Shown piece by piece: positions 47,174 through 55,793 of a stretch of 64,000 nucleotides of DNA; within the stretch, counting starts at the first letter, position 1; every line of letters begins with the position of its first letter. The notes beneath the pieces are model-generated. The model was not told the origin of the DNA, did not search any database, and saw only the letters and a list, made by a program, of their open reading frames with translations. A program made the translations under genes and the position numbers. Where the stretch lies: NCBI RefSeq assembly GCF_001753245.1, contig NZ_CP017415.1, positions 1,578,501-1,642,500 of the forward strand. The letters run 5' to 3'. This DNA is from Acidihalobacter yilgarnensis (GTDB lineage Bacteria; Pseudomonadota; Gammaproteobacteria; DSM-5130; Acidihalobacteraceae).

Positions 47174-48958
47174 TCAGGCGACCACGACCTCGCGGAACAT
47201 GCCCGCATCCATGTGGAACATCAGGTGGCAATGCCAGGCCCAGCGGCCGCGGGCGTCGGCGGTGATCAGGAAACTGACGCGCTGCGCGGGCTGCACCGCG
47301 ATGGTGTGCAGGCGCGCCTGGAATTCACCCGTGGGCGATTCGAGCTCGCTCCACATGCCGTGCAGATGCATGGGGTGCGTCATCATGGTGTCGTTGTGCA
47401 GGATCACGCGCAGGCGTTCGCCGTAGCGGAAATGCACCGGCGTGGAGTCGCCGAAGGGCAGGCCGTCGAAGGCCCAGGTATAGCGCTCCATGTTGCCGGT
47501 CAGGTGCAACTCGATTTCGCGTTCGGGGCCGCGCGGATCGATTGGCCCGCCGAGGGTGTGTAGGTCGGCGAGGGTCAGGCTGCGGCGACCGTTGCCGCGT
47601 AAGCCGACGCCGGGGTCGTCGAGATTGGTGCGTGGCATGTCGACGCGCATATCGGTGCTGGGGCCGTATTCGGTCCGAGCGTGGCGCACGGGGCGTGCGC
47701 CCTGGGCAGCGGTCGGCATGGCCATGCCGTGGGCGCCATGGTCCATCCCTTGGCTGGCCTGATTCATGTCCGCTTGCCTCATTGAGCCGTGGGCCATGCC
47801 GCCCATTGCGCCCATCATGTCCGCCATGGTGAGTTGTTCGATTTTGTCGAGCGCGGGCACCGGCGCGGTCAAACCGCCGCGCACGGCGAGTGTGCCGCGT
47901 GCGTAACCGCTGCGATCCATGGGCTGCGCGAAGATCGTGTAGGCATCGTCACGCGGGGTCACGATCACGTCGTAGGTTTCGCCGGGGCCGAAGCGGAACT
48001 CATCCACTGTGACCGGCTCGACGTTGACTCCGTCGGCCTGCACCACGGTGAGCTTGAGCCCGGGGATACGCACGTCGTAGAAGCTGTTGGCGGCACCGTT
48101 GACGAAGCGTAGGCGCACACGCTCGCCGGGACGGAACAGGCCAGTCCAGTTGCCGGCCGGCGTGGTGCCGTTCATCAGGTAGGTGAGCGTGGCGCCTGAT
48201 ACGTCTGCGAGATCGGTCGGACTCATGCGCATCTGGTTCCACATGCGACGCTGGTCGATCGCGGCGGTCACGCCCTCGTGCGCGGCGTCGCGGAAGAAAT
48301 CCACCGCCGTGGGCTGATGGTAGTTGTAATAGGCGCTCTGTGACTTGAGCTTGGCGTAGACCCGCATGGGATCCTCGTCTGTCCAGTCGGACAGTGCGAT
48401 CACGTGCTCGCGGTCGGCGCGGATGGTCTCGCCGCCGGCCGGCTCGACGACGATGGCACCGTACATCCCGGTCTGCTCCTGCATGCCGCTGTGCGAGTGA
48501 TACCAATAGGTGCCGCTCTGGCCGACCTTGAAGCGGTAGGTGAAGGTCTCGCCGGGCGGGATGCCAGGGAAGCTGATGCCGGGCACACCGTCCATCTGGT
48601 AGGGCAGAATGATGCCGTGCCAGTGGATCGAGGTGGTTTCGCGCAGACGATTGGTCACGCGCAAGGTCACGGTATCGCCCTCGCGCCAACGCAGGGTCGG
48701 CGCCGGGATCGAGCCGTTGATGGTGGTGGCAATGCGCGGGCTGCCGGTGAAATTGACCGGCGATTCGGCGATCACGAGATCGAATTCGGTCCCTCTGAGC
48801 ACTGATTTGCCGGTCGAAGGCGCGCGTCCGGCGCCGGTTGCGGCGGCCGCAATCGCGGGTGCAAGGCTGAGCATGACACCGCCAGCCGCGAGGCCTTGGA
48901 CGAAGCGCCGGCGGCGAAGATTGGGGGTGGCGTCAGGGCTGGTGGGGTGACGGGACAT
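47174..48958 (-). CDS. copA: Copper resistance protein A, multicopper oxidase
   Basis: Periplasmic multicopper oxidase of 594 residues that oxidises or sequesters copper. The N-terminus carries a twin-arginine signal (NLRRRRFVQGLAAGGVM). All copper motifs are present: TSIHWHGIILP, YWYHSHSGMQEQTGMYG, MTHPMHLHGMWSE and WHCHLMFHMDAGMF. A Met/His-rich insert (MMGAMGGMAHGSMRQADMN) is typical of CopA/PcoA. Start ATG 48958 has GGGAGGAG seven bases upstream. It is the first gene of copA-copB-cupredoxin, divergent from the sensor system. Confidence 0.95.
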   Translation of the reverse strand: MSRHPTSPDATPNLRRRRFVQGLAAGGVMLSLAPAIAAAATGAGRAPSTGKSVLRGTEFDLVIAESPVNFTGSPRIATTINGSIPAPTLRWREGDTVTLRVTNRLRETTSIHWHGIILPYQMDGVPGISFPGIPPGETFTYRFKVGQSGTYWYHSHSGMQEQTGMYGAIVVEPAGGETIRADREHVIALSDWTDEDPMRVYAKLKSQSAYYNYHQPTAVDFFRDAAHEGVTAAIDQRRMWNQMRMSPTDLADVSGATLTYLMNGTTPAGNWTGLFRPGERVRLRFVNGAANSFYDVRIPGLKLTVVQADGVNVEPVTVDEFRFGPGETYDVIVTPRDDAYTIFAQPMDRSGYARGTLAVRGGLTAPVPALDKIEQLTMADMMGAMGGMAHGSMRQADMNQASQGMDHGAHGMAMPTAAQGARPVRHARTEYGPSTDMRVDMPRTNLDDPGVGLRGNGRRSLTLADLHTLGGPIDPRGPEREIELHLTGNMERYTWAFDGLPFGDSTPVHFRYGERLRVILHNDTMMTHPMHLHGMWSELESPTGEFQARLHTIAVQPAQRVSFLITADARGRWAWHCHLMFHMDAGMFREVVVA

Positions 48959-49066
48959 TCGGCTACTCCTCCCTGCGGATGTCTGTTGGTTGCGCCCCAA
49001 GCGGCGACAGCCGGGGACTTGTCAGTCAGCCTATGGCGTACGCGCTGTCCACCGCATGACCGCTTC

Positions 49067-49082
49067 ATTACATTGATGTCAT
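49067..49082. promoter_or_regulatory. CusR/CopR-like copper box
   Basis: ATTACATTGATGTCAT matches the ATGACA-N4-TGTCAT operator of CusR/CopR/PcoR at all but one arm position. It lies in the divergent gap, 109 bases from the copA start and 71 bases before the response-regulator start, and could serve both. Confidence 0.65.
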
Positions 49083-49152
49083 GCTGGGCACTCCGGCGAC
49101 GCGCGGTTAAGCTCAGGGCGTACGGCACATGCAGGTGGATAACGGAGGGGGT

Positions 49153-49836
49153 ATGAAGTTGCTGGTGGTCGAAGACGAGGAAAAGACGGGTGAATACCTA
49201 CGCCAGGGCCTTGCCGAAGCCGGGTTTCTCGTCGATCTGGCGCGCAACGGCCTTGATGGCCATCACCTCGCGATGACCGGCGACTACGACCTTGTGATGC
49301 TCGATGTAATGCTGCCCGATGTTGACGGTTGGCGCATCGTGCGTGCGCTGCGCGAGGCGGGCAAGCCGGTGCCGGTGTTGTTTCTCACCGCGCGCGACAG
49401 CGTCGAGGACCGGGTCAAGGGACTGGAGCTGGGGGCCGACGATTATCTGGTGAAGCCCTTCGCCTTTTCCGAGCTGCTGGCGCGGGTGCGCTCGCTGCTG
49501 CGTCGCGGCGCGGCGCCGGTGACGTCCGACCGCCTGACGGTGGCCGATCTTGTCCTCGACCTCCCGCGGCGGCGCGCCAGCCGTGGCAGCGCGCGCATTA
49601 ACCTGACCAACAAGGAATTTGCGCTGCTGGAGCTGCTGGTGCGAAGGCAGGGCGAGGTGCTGCCACGCTCGCTGATCGCTTCGCAGGTCTGGGACATGAA
49701 TTTCGATAGCGACACCAATGTGATTGACGTGGCGATACGCCGTCTACGCGCCAAGGTCGACGAGGGCTTCGAGCCGAAGCTGATCCACACCGTGCGCGGC
49801 ATGGGCTACGTACTCGACCTGCCGGACGCCGAATGA
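49153..49836 (+). CDS. Heavy-metal response regulator, CusR/CopR type
   Basis: A 227-residue OmpR/PhoB-family regulator. The receiver domain has [18 protein letters not shown], the phospho-acceptor Asp in [16 protein letters not shown], and the conserved Lys in [14 protein letters not shown]. The C-terminal winged helix includes [20 protein letters not shown] and [17 protein letters not shown]. Start ATG 49153 with GGAGGGGG just upstream. It overlaps the kinase gene by four bases and very probably activates copA through the box in the gap. Confidence 0.92.
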   Translation: MKLLVVEDEEKTGEYLRQGLAEAGFLVDLARNGLDGHHLAMTGDYDLVMLDVMLPDVDGWRIVRALREAGKPVPVLFLTARDSVEDRVKGLELGADDYLVKPFAFSELLARVRSLLRRGAAPVTSDRLTVADLVLDLPRRRASRGSARINLTNKEFALLELLVRRQGEVLPRSLIASQVWDMNFDSDTNVIDVAIRRLRAKVDEGFEPKLIHTVRGMGYVLDLPDAE

Positions 49837-51233
49837 GTCGCCGTCCCATCTCTCTCGCACTGCGGGTGACGGCCCGCGTAGGGCTGGCCACCTGCCTGCT
49901 GTTTCTCGGTTTCGGCTGGGTCATCGAGCGTTCGATCGAACATCATTTCGCGGAGCAGGATGCCGGTGTACTCGCCGGCGTGGCGAAGGCGGTCGTGTCC
50001 GCACTGGACACCCGCGCCCCGCAGATTCCGTTGCACGAAGTGCTGGCCCGGGCGGTGTCCGCCGAGAAACGTGTGTACGTGGTGGTGACAGCTGCCGATG
50101 GCAGCCATCTGTACGCATCGCCGGGTCCGGGGTTCGCGCCCTTGCTCAGCTCGGCGCTGCCCGTCGAGCGGATCACGCCCGGCAGCTTGTACGTCTGGCG
50201 TGAGGACGGTAGCCGTTATCGGGGTGCGATGTTGCGCGCGGAGGCTGGACCGACCGGACACTCGATGCCCATCACCATCGCGGTGGCGATGCCAACGGAC
50301 TTCCACCAGCACTTCCTCGACTGGTTCCAGCGCACGCTGTGGATGACCACCGCCTTCGCCTGTCTCCTGGCCATTGCCGCCGCCTGGTTCGCGGTGCAGC
50401 GTGGGCATGCACCGCTGCGCGACATTAGCGCGCGCATCCGCGGCATCACCTCGGCGCGCCTGGACACGCGTCTATCGCCCGAGGCGGTGCCGGTCGAGCT
50501 GGCCGAACTCGCGACCTCGTTCAACGATATGCTCGAACGCATCGAAGACAGCTTTCGCCGTCTGTCGTCCGTGTCCGCCGACATCGCGCATGAGCTGCGC
50601 ACGCCGGTGACCAATCTCGCGACGCAGACCCAGGTGGCGCTTGGACGCGCACGCAATGCCGAGGCTTATCGCGAGATTCTGTATTCCAACCTTGAGGAAT
50701 ACGAGCGTATGGGCAAGATGATCGGCGACATGCTGTTCCTTGCCCAGGCCGACAACCGCCGTCTCCGGCTCGAACGCGACGCCGTCGATCTCGTGGACGA
50801 GGTGCGGGCGTTGTTCGACTTCTTTGAGGCCTGGGCGGAAGACCGCCACGTCTCGCTACGACTGGAGGGAGAAGCGCGAAAAGTGCCGGGAGATCGTCTG
50901 ATGCTGCGCCGTGCCGCGAGCAACCTGCTCGGTAACGCCATCCGCCACACGGCCGAGGGCGGCACGGTGACTGTGCGTCTAGCTGAGAGCGATGAGTCGG
51001 TGACACTCACCGTGGAGAACTCCGGGCCTGCGATAGAACGCGTGCATCTTGACCACCTGTTCGAGCGCTTTTACCGTGCCGATCCTTCGCGCCAGCGCAA
51101 AGGGGAGGGCGCCGGTCTCGGGCTCGCCATCGTCAAGTCCATCGCCGAGGCCCACGGTGGATCGGCGTCTGTCGATTCGGTCGAGGGGCAAACGCACTTC
51201 CATATCCGACTGCCGCGCCGTGTCGCTGGCTAG
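49833..51233 (+). CDS. Heavy-metal sensor histidine kinase, CusS/CopS type
   Basis: A 466-residue membrane kinase. Transmembrane segment 1 is near residues 15-30, a periplasmic sensor region follows, and transmembrane segment 2 is [22 protein letters not shown] domain comes next. The H-box is [20 protein letters not shown]1 and G2 boxes are [27 protein letters not shown] and [20 protein letters not shown]. This is a classical CusS architecture and should sense periplasmic copper or silver. Start overlaps the regulator stop (ATGA). Confidence 0.93.
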   Translation: MSRRPISLALRVTARVGLATCLLFLGFGWVIERSIEHHFAEQDAGVLAGVAKAVVSALDTRAPQIPLHEVLARAVSAEKRVYVVVTAADGSHLYASPGPGFAPLLSSALPVERITPGSLYVWREDGSRYRGAMLRAEAGPTGHSMPITIAVAMPTDFHQHFLDWFQRTLWMTTAFACLLAIAAAWFAVQRGHAPLRDISARIRGITSARLDTRLSPEAVPVELAELATSFNDMLERIEDSFRRLSSVSADIAHELRTPVTNLATQTQVALGRARNAEAYREILYSNLEEYERMGKMIGDMLFLAQADNRRLRLERDAVDLVDEVRALFDFFEAWAEDRHVSLRLEGEARKVPGDRLMLRRAASNLLGNAIRHTAEGGTVTVRLAESDESVTLTVENSGPAIERVHLDHLFERFYRADPSRQRKGEGAGLGLAIVKSIAEAHGGSASVDSVEGQTHFHIRLPRRVAG

Positions 51234-51712
51234 TACGCGAAAAATAGGGGTTAGTTCTGCATTTTGAACCGCCCCGTTTTTCGCGGAGGGTGTAGGGTTG
51301 AAGTTAAGCGGGGCAACGGGCTTTGGTTCCCTAGAGATCTGTGCCAAATGTCGCACACAGGCGTGCATCGGTAGAGCCTCCAACTGCAAATGGGCTGAGT
51401 AATCACAGTGCGGCCGTGTCCTATCGTAGGTCTTAGGAACTTCGATTACGCACCTGTGTTCACTGGGTTGTACCGATGCGTCAACATGCGTTACCTATCA
51501 CCAGAACATCCGCAATGACGACGGCAGTACGACCGAGGCGGTGAGCATCGGTGACTGAACCTCAGTGCGTTGCTTAGATTCAGTTGAGGGATGATTTCCT
51601 CAGCGACAACTCAAATCCCGCTTACACAAAATCTCTCTTCCCAGGCCAGGCCACTTTTTGAATGATGGCCGGCCGGGGGCATTTGCTGTAGCCGGTGACT
51701 ATCGGATCGAGT
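51234..51712. other. Non-coding region after the copper sensor
   Basis: In 479 bases I see no gene, RNA gene or terminator I can support. Stop codons are frequent in all frames and the sequence is less GC-biased than its neighbours. It may be decayed coding sequence. Confidence 0.5.
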
Positions 51713-52258
51713 CTATTTGCCGCCGGTTCCGTAACCCCCGCCGCCCATCATAGCTTTGGTCGGTCGCGTGGCCTCGTAGGTGCTGAATTTAGATTTCGTG
51801 TATATCGGGCCGCTCTTGAGTGAACTCCTGGTAATGTTTGCCGGGAGGACGAGATTGCCACCCTGAAGCTGAAGTTGCTTTATTGGAATTGCCACTTGCT
51901 TCTTGCCCATGCCCAAAAAGCCGCTCGCACCCAGTACAGCATAAACGCCATGATCGCTGTTGCTTGTCACTAGCTTGGTGACATCCCCAACCTTTATACC
52001 CGCGGCGGTAACGACTTCCTTGTCTACGTAGTCATGCCGATTGATGACACCCGTAGTCGACGTTTGCTCGGTTTGCGCCTTAGATTCATCGGGTTCGGAG
52101 ATGTTCTTGTTGCCGTTTTGGGCATTCATCCCAAGCCGTGAGCCGGACTGTGCGCCCAGCGGTTTTGCATCGCTCGAAGTAGATTGTGCCCATAAGGGGG
52201 CACTCAGGCCGATAGAAAGAATGGCCGCAACAGCGACTACAACAGTGGGTTTTTTCAT
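51713..52258 (-). CDS. Exported PRC-barrel domain protein
   Basis: A 181-residue protein with a signal peptide (VVVAVAAILSIGLSAPLWA) and a PRC-barrel-like domain at about 70-150: VINRHDYVDKEVVTAAGIKV, GVYAVLGASGFLGMGKKQVA and IPIKQLQLQGGNLVLPANIT. The end is glycine-rich (MMGGGGYGTGGK). PRC-barrel modules occur in envelope and RNA-processing proteins; the function here is unknown. It stands alone between two long gene-free stretches. Confidence 0.82.
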   Translation of the reverse strand: MKKPTVVVAVAAILSIGLSAPLWAQSTSSDAKPLGAQSGSRLGMNAQNGNKNISEPDESKAQTEQTSTTGVINRHDYVDKEVVTAAGIKVGDVTKLVTSNSDHGVYAVLGASGFLGMGKKQVAIPIKQLQLQGGNLVLPANITRSSLKSGPIYTKSKFSTYEATRPTKAMMGGGGYGTGGK

Positions 52259-52946
52259 GGTCCATTCCTCTTGATATTTGTGATTTTCCGTTTGCGGTAT
52301 GAACGTTACCGCGCAAAAAATCTCATCGTAGAGACTCGTATTTTGGTATTCGACTTATGGGGAGCCTATCGCTCGATCATTTCTTTGTCGGTACGCTGGC
52401 GCACTAAGTAACGCCAATGCTGATGTCTGGCCGGATTCTTTCTGCCTAACGGCGAGGCAGGAACCCGAACTGAATGACAGGGGTTGCTGTAGCCACGCTC
52501 AGACCAGTGCCATAGCCAAGCGGAAATCGTTCGAGTGAGCCACGGAGGTAACTACCGCCGGGCCAATATCGAGGGTGCGGTAAACACGTATTCAATGACC
52601 AGAAAGTAGATTGGCAAGCCTCTAATACAAATGGTATCAGACCGAAATGATGGGGTGGTTCGGTGTGGCTAACCGTTACCCGGCGGAGGTGTATTTTGAT
52701 CTGGTTGAATGTTTCTTTGAGCTTGGAAGTTCGCGCTCAAACGGGAGAATGCAGTTGTTCAGAAACACGATTCCGGAAAGAGGCGGTGGATTGATTGCGC
52801 CTATCGAACGAGGGCAGGGGAGGTGGGCGAGCAGGGTGGTGAGGTGGCGTCAAGAGCTGATGCGCGCGGTCATTTTTTGTGACCGCGCGCTAACGACGGC
52901 AGTGCGATAACCGCGGCTTATACGTAATCGGAGCCGGGGTTTAGAT
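52259..52946. other. Long intergenic region
   Basis: No convincing gene in 688 bases. One plus-strand frame (52647-52910, 87 codons) has no ribosome-binding site, no recognisable family and ends inside a strong hairpin, so I do not call it. The perfect hairpin at 52862-52890 is listed separately. The left end holds the promoter region of the PRC-barrel gene. Confidence 0.5.
52862..52890 (-). terminator. Perfect 11-bp hairpin downstream of the PepSY gene
   Basis: GCGCGCGGTCA and TGACCGCGCGC pair perfectly around a 7-base loop rich in T (A on the minus strand). It lies 56 bases after the PepSY stop. No T-run follows, so it may act with Rho or protect the 3' end. Confidence 0.5.
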
Positions 52947-53255
52947 TCAATTGCCGTCGGTATCACGGGTATTTTTGAGAATCTTGCCGGTCTTCGCATC
53001 GACTGCGACATCGTGGGTCATGTGATGGCCGACGATATCGAAGCTGTAACGAAGGCCGCTTCCACCGAGCTTGTACTTGAGCTTCTCTTCCACGATTGTG
53101 CCTGGGTATGCCTTCAGCGCGAGTAGCTGCGCCTGGTGCATCGTGATCTTGGCGTCGTGCTCATACTGCATGCCCGGGTAATCGAATGCGAAGGCACTCT
53201 GCGAGGCAAGGATGATCGCAGTGGTGGAAAGGGCTAACAGAATACGCTTTGACAT
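52947..53255 (-). CDS. Exported PepSY-domain protein
   Basis: A 102-residue periplasmic protein. The signal peptide is RILLALSTTAIILASQSAFA. The PepSY domain follows: ITMHQAQLLALKAYPGTIVE, EEKLKYKLGGSGLRYSFDI and VAVDAKTGKILKNTRD. Start ATG 53255 (MSKRILLAL) gives the complete signal; the frame opens at 53309. It follows the cytochrome b561 gene by 64 bases. PepSY proteins are often paired with membrane reductases, so it may assist the cytochrome. Confidence 0.88.
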   Translation of the reverse strand: MSKRILLALSTTAIILASQSAFAFDYPGMQYEHDAKITMHQAQLLALKAYPGTIVEEKLKYKLGGSGLRYSFDIVGHHMTHDVAVDAKTGKILKNTRDTDGN

Positions 53256-53319
53256 GGAATACCTCTTGGGTTGTGAAAATGATTGGATAATGAATGGCTT
53301 GGCGGGCAAAACACCCGGC

Positions 53320-53898
53320 TTAGGAATTTTCCATGCGTGACGACAGAAGGCGTGAAGGCGCGAATCTGGCGGACATCGGCAACATCCTTGTCAAAGTGTT
53401 GTCCTGCCAGATGAAATGGTGGATCAACGAAAATGCCAAGTGCGCAAGAATGCTGTAAATCATGATATTGCCCAGTTCCTGGTGATAACTGATCAGGGCC
53501 AGTGAATATTGCAGGCCTTCTGATTCACTGATGATGGTGGGCAAGGCGAAGCCGAGAAAATTGACGTTGATACCGCGTGTCTGCAGCGCGACGATACCGA
53601 GGAACGGAATGACGATTAGCATGGCATAGAGCGCGATATGCACCAGCAGTACGCCGAGTTTATGCAACGTGTGCAGCGCGGGTTGAATCGGCGGGATGCT
53701 GTGCGTGAGACGCCAGCCGATGCGGAACCAGACGAGCGCGAATAATATCAAGCCCGATTGTATGTGAAACGTCAGGATGCCGTCGTTGAGCGCTTCATCA
53801 TTGAATACGCCCTTAGTTTCGATGAGCGCGATCGAAATGATAAACAGTATTGCCATGCTCCAATGCAGGTATCGGTAGGTTTTTCCGTAATTCAACAT
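53320..53898 (-). CDS. Cytochrome b561 family protein
   Basis: A 192-residue inner-membrane cytochrome b. Membrane segments and heme-type histidines are visible: YRYLHWSMAILFIISIALIE, LTFHIQSGLILFALVWFRIG, LVHIALYAMLIVIPFLGIV and YSILAHLAFSLIHHFIW. It lies 44 bases after tonB and before the PepSY gene, on the same strand as the TonB-dependent receptor group. It could reduce the metal or siderophore brought in by the receptor (inference). It is distinct in sequence from the b561 at 44852. Confidence 0.88.
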   Translation of the reverse strand: MLNYGKTYRYLHWSMAILFIISIALIETKGVFNDEALNDGILTFHIQSGLILFALVWFRIGWRLTHSIPPIQPALHTLHKLGVLLVHIALYAMLIVIPFLGIVALQTRGINVNFLGFALPTIISESEGLQYSLALISYHQELGNIMIYSILAHLAFSLIHHFIWQDNTLTRMLPMSARFAPSRLLSSRMENS

Positions 53899-53942
53899 GA
53901 AAACTCATCCATTCAACTTTTTTGCGTGATGTTATGTGTGCT

Positions 53943-54689
53943 TCAGGTGCGACCAAGATAAAACCTGACCCAGACCTTGAAGTTCAGTTCGTCACCGATC
54001 AGGTTATTGGGCGGTGAAGGAATGGTGGCATCCTTGACCGCGGACAATGCCGCTTGATCGAGCATCGCTACGCCGCTGCTGACGATGATGTGCGCATCCA
54101 AAACGTGGCCTGCCTTGTACATGAATGACACCCGCGCCTTACCCGTGATTTGTGAAATTTTCGCGGCATAAGGATAGGTGGCCGCACTTTGGATGGCATG
54201 CCTGACCTCGCTACGGTAAGCATTGCTGACCGTGGGTTTGGCCGGTGGCGTCGGTTTTGCCGGGGCGACCTGCTTGACCGGGATGGGCGCCATCCGGTGT
54301 ACCGGTAGCGGGTGCGCCACGGCGACCTTGCGTGGATGGTGCACCGGCTTGTGCACCACGACATGTCGTACGACGTGCCGGGGTACAGGTTTCGCCGGCT
54401 TCACCGCCGGGCGGTGGTGCACGACCTTTGGCGGCGGTGCGTGATGCACCGGTTTCGGCACGACCGGCGGTGGTTTGACCGGCGTTGGGACCACTGGCGT
54501 TTTGGGTTGTACGGTGGGCGGCACCGGTTTATGGACTGCAACCGGCGGCGTCGGCAACAGCATCATCTGTACCGCAGGAACGTCGGGTGCCTGACGGACT
54601 TGATGTGCCAGTGTTATCGCGAGCACAAAGAGCAGGAGCAGTTCGAAACCCAGCGCACCGATGGCGGCTTTCGGCAAGGATAGTGTCAC
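53943..54689 (-). CDS. tonB: TonB energy-transducing protein
   Basis: Periplasm-spanning protein of 248 residues that couples the ExbBD motor to the outer-membrane receptor. The N-terminal anchor is AAIGALGFELLLLFVLAITL. A long Pro/Lys/Val/His-rich linker (about 55-165) contains repeated KPVHH-like units. The C-terminal TonB domain includes VRHAIQSAATYPYAAKISQI, GKARVSFMYKAGHVLDAHII and VWVRFYLGR. I place the start at GTG 54689 (MTLSLPKAAIG), 16 bases after the exbD stop and with AAGAG upstream; a longer frame overlaps exbD without homology. The histidine content of the linker is unusual. Confidence 0.88.
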   Translation of the reverse strand: MTLSLPKAAIGALGFELLLLFVLAITLAHQVRQAPDVPAVQMMLLPTPPVAVHKPVPPTVQPKTPVVPTPVKPPPVVPKPVHHAPPPKVVHHRPAVKPAKPVPRHVVRHVVVHKPVHHPRKVAVAHPLPVHRMAPIPVKQVAPAKPTPPAKPTVSNAYRSEVRHAIQSAATYPYAAKISQITGKARVSFMYKAGHVLDAHIIVSSGVAMLDQAALSAVKDATIPSPPNNLIGDELNFKVWVRFYLGRT

Positions 54690-54705
54690 TGAATATTCTC
54701 TTGAA

Positions 54706-55110
54706 TCATGAATGGGCGCGCGTCGCGGCGATGCCGATGTGAACCACGCCAGCGGTGCGGCAAGCATCCATGACAGCCATGATGTTTTGCAGATCAGTGG
54801 TTCCCGCGCCTGCAATCGTGACCACCGTGTGGCTCGGGTCGCCCTTTGCCATGAGTAGGTCGGATAATTGCTTCGGCGAAAGCAGCTTGCCGGCCACGTG
54901 GATCGTGCCCTGCGGATCGACGTCTATGACGACATTGGGATGCTTGAGCGTCGAGGCCGTAGAACTCTTGGGCAGATCGGATGAGACACCCTGCGACGGA
55001 ATCATGTGCAGGGTGATCATCATGAAAAACACCAGAAGAAAGAACATGATGTCGATCATCGGAATGATCTCGATTCGTCCCTTTTTGGGTTCGAAATATT
55101 TCATACCCAT
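54706..55110 (-). CDS. exbD: Biopolymer transport protein ExbD
   Basis: A 134-residue single-pass inner-membrane protein of the TonB motor. The membrane segment is IDIMFFLLVFFMMITLHMIP, preceded by RIEIIPM; the conserved Asp that carries protons lies in PMIDIMFF. The periplasmic domain has VVIDVDPQGTIHVAGKLLSP and VVTIAGAG. It shares one base with exbB. Confidence 0.93.
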   Translation of the reverse strand: MGMKYFEPKKGRIEIIPMIDIMFFLLVFFMMITLHMIPSQGVSSDLPKSSTASTLKHPNVVIDVDPQGTIHVAGKLLSPKQLSDLLMAKGDPSHTVVTIAGAGTTDLQNIMAVMDACRTAGVVHIGIAATRAHS

Positions 55111-55784
55111 TATCTGGCTGCCCCGGCCTGGTTTTTGATCGGACGCACGACATCTTTCTGTTGCTGATATCGCGTGTGCATCCGGTTGGCCAGCATCAGC
55201 TTGAGTGTCTCAAGCTGATGCATGACCACGCGTGCACGATTGTTCAAGTTGTTGAAAAAGAACAATCCGATGATCGCAATACACAGACCGGATGCCGTGG
55301 CGATCAATGCCTCGGCGACGCCGCCAGTGATTTTGTTGGGGGCGCTGCCGGGATTACCGAGCACATGAAACGCATTGAACATCCCGATGATCGTGCCCAA
55401 AAGTCCGAGCAAGGGCGCCATGGTGACGATCGTGTCCAGTATCCAGAGAAACCGATCGATTCTTGGGGCCGACTTCATGATCGATTCGTCCAGCTTGTCC
55501 GGAAAGCGATCGAAATCGTGACCGGTATCGTGTCTTAGCGCGACCTTGATGACGGCGGCATGTGGCAGGTTCGGATATTTGAGCGCGATTGCGTTGAGCA
55601 CAGCTGTGTCAATGTGATCCGAGGTCTCGATTTCATCGATAACCGATTTCCCTTGCGACAGTGCGGTCCGCAGATACCACTCGCGTTCGATGATGACGGT
55701 CAGCGCGATGAACAGGAAAACCATCATCACGTAGAGAACGCCGCCTGAGGCTTGCGTTGCGTGGATTATGGATTGGAAATTCAT
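55110..55784 (-). CDS. exbB: MotA/TolQ/ExbB proton-channel protein ExbB
   Basis: A 224-residue inner-membrane protein of the TonB motor with three hydrophobic segments: GGVLYVMMVFLFIALTVIIE, APLLGLLGTIIGMFNAFHVL (the conserved GLLGT motif) and GGVAEALIATASGLCIAIIG. It lies between the receptor gene (nine bases) and exbD (overlapping by one base), so the whole set is one operon. Confidence 0.93.
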   Translation of the reverse strand: MNFQSIIHATQASGGVLYVMMVFLFIALTVIIEREWYLRTALSQGKSVIDEIETSDHIDTAVLNAIALKYPNLPHAAVIKVALRHDTGHDFDRFPDKLDESIMKSAPRIDRFLWILDTIVTMAPLLGLLGTIIGMFNAFHVLGNPGSAPNKITGGVAEALIATASGLCIAIIGLFFFNNLNNRARVVMHQLETLKLMLANRMHTRYQQQKDVVRPIKNQAGAAR

Positions 55785-55793
55785 CCGGATATC

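Noticed and set aside
52647-52910. 87-codon plus-strand frame
   Set aside because: No ribosome-binding site, no recognisable family, and its end lies inside the perfect hairpin that probably serves the opposite-strand PepSY gene.
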